Positions 36,736 through 39,032 of a stretch of DNA of 39,032 bases are shown here, piece by piece. A program made the position numbers and the translations under genes. The stretch is from NCBI GenBank assembly GCA_005804885.1, contig SYOX01000301.1:1-39032 (forward strand). The letters are read 5' to 3'. Positions within the stretch are counted from its first letter, which is position 1. Every line of letters begins with the position of its first letter. Under the pieces are notes generated by a model that was not told the origin of the DNA, made no database searches, and was given only the letters and a program-made list of their open reading frames with translations. The stretch is from Pseudomonadota bacterium (GTDB taxonomy: Bacteria > Myxococcota_A > Bradymonadia > Bradymonadales > GCA-2716585).

Positions 36736-37836
36736 ATGAGCGAGAAGGATCCCTATCAGGTCCTCGGGGTCTCCAAGGAGGCCTCCGAGGCGGAGATCAA
36801 GAAGGCCTTCAGGCGGCTGGCCAAGAAGAACCACCCGGACGTCAACCCGGACAACCCCGAGGCGGAGGCTCGCTTCAAGGACGCCTCCTACGCCTATGAG
36901 GTGCTCAGCGACGCGGATCGGCGCAAGCTCTACGACAAGTACGGGCACGCGGGCCTGCGCGAGGGCTTTGATCCGAACCAGCACGTCGGCTGGGGCGGGC
37001 GAGGGGGCAACCCCTTCGAGGGGCGGACCTCGGGCGGCGGCGGCTTCAGCGGCCTGGACGACATCCTCGGGGACATGTTTGGCGGCAATGCGAGCCGTCG
37101 GCGCCCCAAGCAGGCCAGGCCGGCGGATCTGGAGGTCGTCGCGCGCACGCGGCTGAGCGAGGCCGCGGCGGGCTTTACGGCCGAGGTCAGCTACAACCGC
37201 CGAGGGCCGTGCGGGACGTGCACGGGCTCGGGCGTGGCGCCGGGGTCGCAGGTGCGGGTCTGCGGGACCTGCGGGGGGCTGGGCCGCCAGCAGCTCGGCC
37301 ACGCCTCGATGAGCTTCGCCCAGATCTGCGGGGCCTGCAGCGGCACGGGGCAGCGGATCGAGAAGCCTTGTTCGAGCTGCTCGGGCCAGGGCGTCGGGGA
37401 GAGCCGCATGACGCTCAAGGTGCGCATCCCGCCCGGCGCAGACGGCGAGAGCCGAATCCGGGTGCGCGGCAAGGGCCACGCCGACCGCGCCGGGAACGCT
37501 GGAGATCTCTACGTCCGCCTGGACGTCGAGAACGACACGCCCTTCGAGCGGCAGGGCAACGACCTCTTGTTGACCGTCCCCATCACGCTCTCCGAGGCCG
37601 TCCTGGGCGGCGCCATCAGCGTGCCGACGCTCAAGGGCGACGTCCGCATGAACATCCCCGCCGGCACGGACTCCGGCCAGCGCCTGCGCCTCAAGGGCAA
37701 GGGCGTCGACAACGGCCAGAGCCCCGGTGATCTCTACGTCACCATCCAGATCGTCGTGCCCCGCAACCTCGACGAGGAGTCCCGCGCCCTCTTCGCGCGC
37801 TTCGTCGAGAGGAACCCCCAGAGCCTCGATCGCTGA
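36736..37836 (+). CDS. dnaJ: Chaperone protein DnaJ
   Basis: 366 residues. J domain with HPD at 33-35 (NHPDVNPDN), which stimulates DnaK ATPase; a short Gly/Phe-rich linker; a zinc-finger domain from C159 with all four CxxCxGxG repeats (CGTCTGSG, CGTCGGLG, CGACSGTG, CSSCSGQG); and C-terminal substrate-binding domains I/II and dimerisation region. This is class I DnaJ, not CbpA. It follows the endopeptidase by 12 bp and may be co-transcribed. No dnaK or grpE is in the window, so it may be an extra rather than the main DnaJ. Confidence 0.94.
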   Translation: MSEKDPYQVLGVSKEASEAEIKKAFRRLAKKNHPDVNPDNPEAEARFKDASYAYEVLSDADRRKLYDKYGHAGLREGFDPNQHVGWGGRGGNPFEGRTSGGGGFSGLDDILGDMFGGNASRRRPKQARPADLEVVARTRLSEAAAGFTAEVSYNRRGPCGTCTGSGVAPGSQVRVCGTCGGLGRQQLGHASMSFAQICGACSGTGQRIEKPCSSCSGQGVGESRMTLKVRIPPGADGESRIRVRGKGHADRAGNAGDLYVRLDVENDTPFERQGNDLLLTVPITLSEAVLGGAISVPTLKGDVRMNIPAGTDSGQRLRLKGKGVDNGQSPGDLYVTIQIVVPRNLDEESRALFARFVERNPQSLDR

Positions 37837-37903
37837 TGGGCTCTGGCCTGCGCTGCGCCCCTTCGGGCTGAAGCGTGGGCCTGGCACGCCGTCTTGAGTC
37901 ATA

Positions 37904-38001
37904 GATTGGAATATCGCAATCGAAGATCGCCCTTGGCCCCCTGAGAGGCCCTCAGCGGCAGTGTCGGCCTGGTCGCCGGGTTCGAGGCCGTCACTGACGG
38001 C
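37904..38001 (+). promoter_or_regulatory. Two palindromic sites upstream of the -24/-12 promoter
   Basis: A perfect 15-bp palindrome GCCGTCA-C-TGACGGC lies at 37987-38001 and an imperfect one (GATTG...CAATC) at 37904-37921. They sit about 30 and 110 bp upstream of the -24 element, the second in the range usual for enhancer-binding-protein sites. Confidence 0.4.
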
Positions 38002-38023
38002 ATTGACGGGAAAAATTTGGAGT

Positions 38024-38039
38024 TGGCACGGCCCTGGCT
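38024..38039 (+). promoter_or_regulatory. Sigma54-type -24/-12 promoter for the DUF2914 lipoprotein
   Basis: TGGCACGGCCCTGGCT matches TGGCACG-N4-TTGCW with a single difference in the -12 box; the GG-to-GC spacing is the required 12 bp. Predicted start near 38050, about 55 nt before the ATG. Confidence 0.6.
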
Positions 38040-38104
38040 TTGGGAGAGGTCGTCGGCACGCAACAGGCGGTCGACGCCCAACATCCAAACAGGAGGCCCT
38101 CGCC

Positions 38105-38818
38105 ATGACACTTTCCAAGACGACCCGCCGCTCCCCCTTCGCCCCCGTGACCCTGGTCGCCCTCGTCGCCCTCCTGGGCGCCTGCGGGGATGCCAAGCCG
38201 ACCCCCGCGGCCCGCTGCGTCGAGGTCATCAACGCCGACGCCCCCGCGACCCCTGTGGCGGCTCCCGCTCGCGACGAGGGGGCGCAGGCCCGGATCGATG
38301 GGCCCAAGGCGGAAGCCCTGGCCGAGCCCGTCGACGTCGCCGAGCCGACCAGGGACCTCAAGGTCGCCAAGGAGGCCAAGGCCCTCGCGGACCCTCTCCC
38401 CGAGCCGACCCAGGCCCACTCCGATCTGGAGGTCGTCGAGCTGGTGATGGCCCAGGGGATCAAGGGCCGCGAGCCCTTGGGCGTCGCGAAGCGATTTGAC
38501 GCCGGTCGGCAGACGCTCACGGCCTGGGCCAAGATCAGCAACAAGGAGGCGCCCAGCCAGATCGAGATGATCTGGCGCTACGAGGGCAAGGTGCACTCCC
38601 GCGTCGCTCTGGAGGTGGGCACCAGCCCGAGCTGGAGGACCTGGTCGCGCAAGACCATCGACGCCGATCAGGTCGGCATGTGGACCGTGGACGTTGTCGC
38701 CCCGGACGGCTCGCTCCTTGAGCGCGCCCGCTTCAAGATCGACGAGCCCAGCCCGGTGGCCGACCTCCCCCTCGACCTGCCCGTCGACCTCAAGCTGGTC
38801 CCGCCCGCTCGCCTGTAG
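38105..38818 (+). CDS. DUF2914-domain lipoprotein
   Basis: 237 residues from ATG 38105, with AGGAGG 9 nt upstream. The signal ends in lipobox LGAC. An Ala/Pro/Lys-rich spacer (to about 95) leads to a C-terminal domain with the DUF2914 pattern: TLTAWAKISN, IEMIWRYEGK, SWRTWSRKTI and MWTVDVVAPDGSLLERARFKI. The domain is a beta-sandwich of unknown function found in many Myxococcota and other Gram-negative envelope proteins. It is monocistronic, with a -24/-12 promoter, which suggests regulated expression (starvation, envelope stress or development; inference). Confidence 0.85.
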   Translation: MTLSKTTRRSPFAPVTLVALVALLGACGDAKPTPAARCVEVINADAPATPVAAPARDEGAQARIDGPKAEALAEPVDVAEPTRDLKVAKEAKALADPLPEPTQAHSDLEVVELVMAQGIKGREPLGVAKRFDAGRQTLTAWAKISNKEAPSQIEMIWRYEGKVHSRVALEVGTSPSWRTWSRKTIDADQVGMWTVDVVAPDGSLLERARFKIDEPSPVADLPLDLPVDLKLVPPARL

Positions 38819-38833
38819 ACCTCACCCTCCCGC

Positions 38834-38896
38834 ACACTCCAGCCCCACACTCCAGCCCCGCACTCCACCCCCTGTCCCCCTCCTCCCTCCGGAAGG
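38834..38896. repeat. Second copy of the G-rich repeat, inverted, with 13-bp tandem units
   Basis: 38856-38896 is an exact 41-bp inverted copy of 15616-15656. It is preceded by two perfect 13-bp units ACACTCCAGCCCC (38834-38859). On the minus strand the G-tracts again fit a G-quadruplex. The inner ATTACGGGCA arm of the first element is absent, so this is a partial or solo copy. Confidence 0.8.
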
Positions 38897-38907
38897 CTGT
38901 CTCTTGG

Positions 38908-39032
38908 TCACATCTCATCGGAGCCCGTCGTGGTGGGGGTTGTTGTTGTTGAGAGGTTGTTGGGAGGATGATTGTTCTGTGTCACGGCCAGTGCCATCTG
39001 GTAAGCGTCAACACGGTCAAGCAGTCGATCCC
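38908..39032 (-). CDS. Possible C-terminal end of an unidentified protein (partial, runs off the right edge)
   Basis: The minus-strand frame ending at TGA 38910-38908 reads DRLLDRVDAYQMALAVTQN, then an Asn/Pro/Thr-rich tail, about 40 codons to the edge. The first part looks protein-like and its codon use is more AT-rich than the neighbours. It is too short to name; a transposase or other transferred gene next to the repeat is possible. Confidence 0.25.
   Translation of the reverse strand, partial: DRLLDRVDAYQMALAVTQNNHPPNNLSTTTTPTTTGSDEM

Noticed and set aside
35269..38544. 1091-codon minus-strand frame opposite mepA-like, dnaJ and DUF2914 genes
   Set aside because: It crosses a promoter region and three recognisable plus-strand genes; no domain pattern.

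Overview
High-GC chromosomal DNA from a Myxococcota-like (former deltaproteobacterial) lineage. This is inferred from lipoproteins with DUF4215-type and long four-cysteine repeats, a membrane Ser/Thr kinase, N-terminal zinc-ribbon/single-TM proteins, a full cytochrome c maturation (Ccm) cluster and two -24/-12 (sigma54-type) promoter candidates. The strong codon bias leaves very long spurious antisense frames opposite most genes, and these are left out.

Layout. 1-9369: a partial Gly-rich lipoprotein, pyruvate kinase (pyk), a divergent Ser/Thr kinase fused to a cysteine-less DsbA-like domain, a tkt-gnd pentose phosphate pair, and tRNA-Leu(CAA). 9414-15269 (minus strand): a heavy-metal RND efflux operon. 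In transcription order it has a small Cys-cluster membrane protein, a lipoprotein made of Cys/His metal-site repeats, a CusB-like adaptor carrying the same repeats, and a CzcA/CusA-type pump. 15270-15786: a gene-free stretch with a 296-bp nested inverted-repeat element; part of it recurs near the right end of the window. 15787-23550: a fused double MlaF-like ATPase, a zinc-ribbon/TM protein with an ExbD-like C-terminus, an 11-repeat Cys-rich lipoprotein, and a divergent MJ0042 zinc-ribbon/DUF3426-like membrane protein. 23696-24727: moaA.

24757-33442: the ccm operon, apparently driven by a -24/-12 promoter: ccmE, ccmF-ccmH fusion, two CcmI-like helical-hairpin proteins, ccmA, ccmB, ccmC, a long ccmD-like gene and a small membrane protein. 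Several parts are atypical. CcmE has CxxxY instead of HxxxY. The CcmH-like domain has CPSS where CxxC is expected. The CcmC WWD segment reads WGVYFVFD. CcmD carries a long secreted linker. Together they suggest a system I variant with a rewired heme-attachment and thiol-handling route, the most interesting system in the window.

33464-38818: a divergent pair of peptidoglycan enzymes (lipoprotein L,D-transpeptidase and LysM/MepA-type endopeptidase), dnaJ, and a DUF2914 lipoprotein behind a second -24/-12 promoter with palindromic upstream sites. The right edge has a repeat copy and a possible truncated reading frame.
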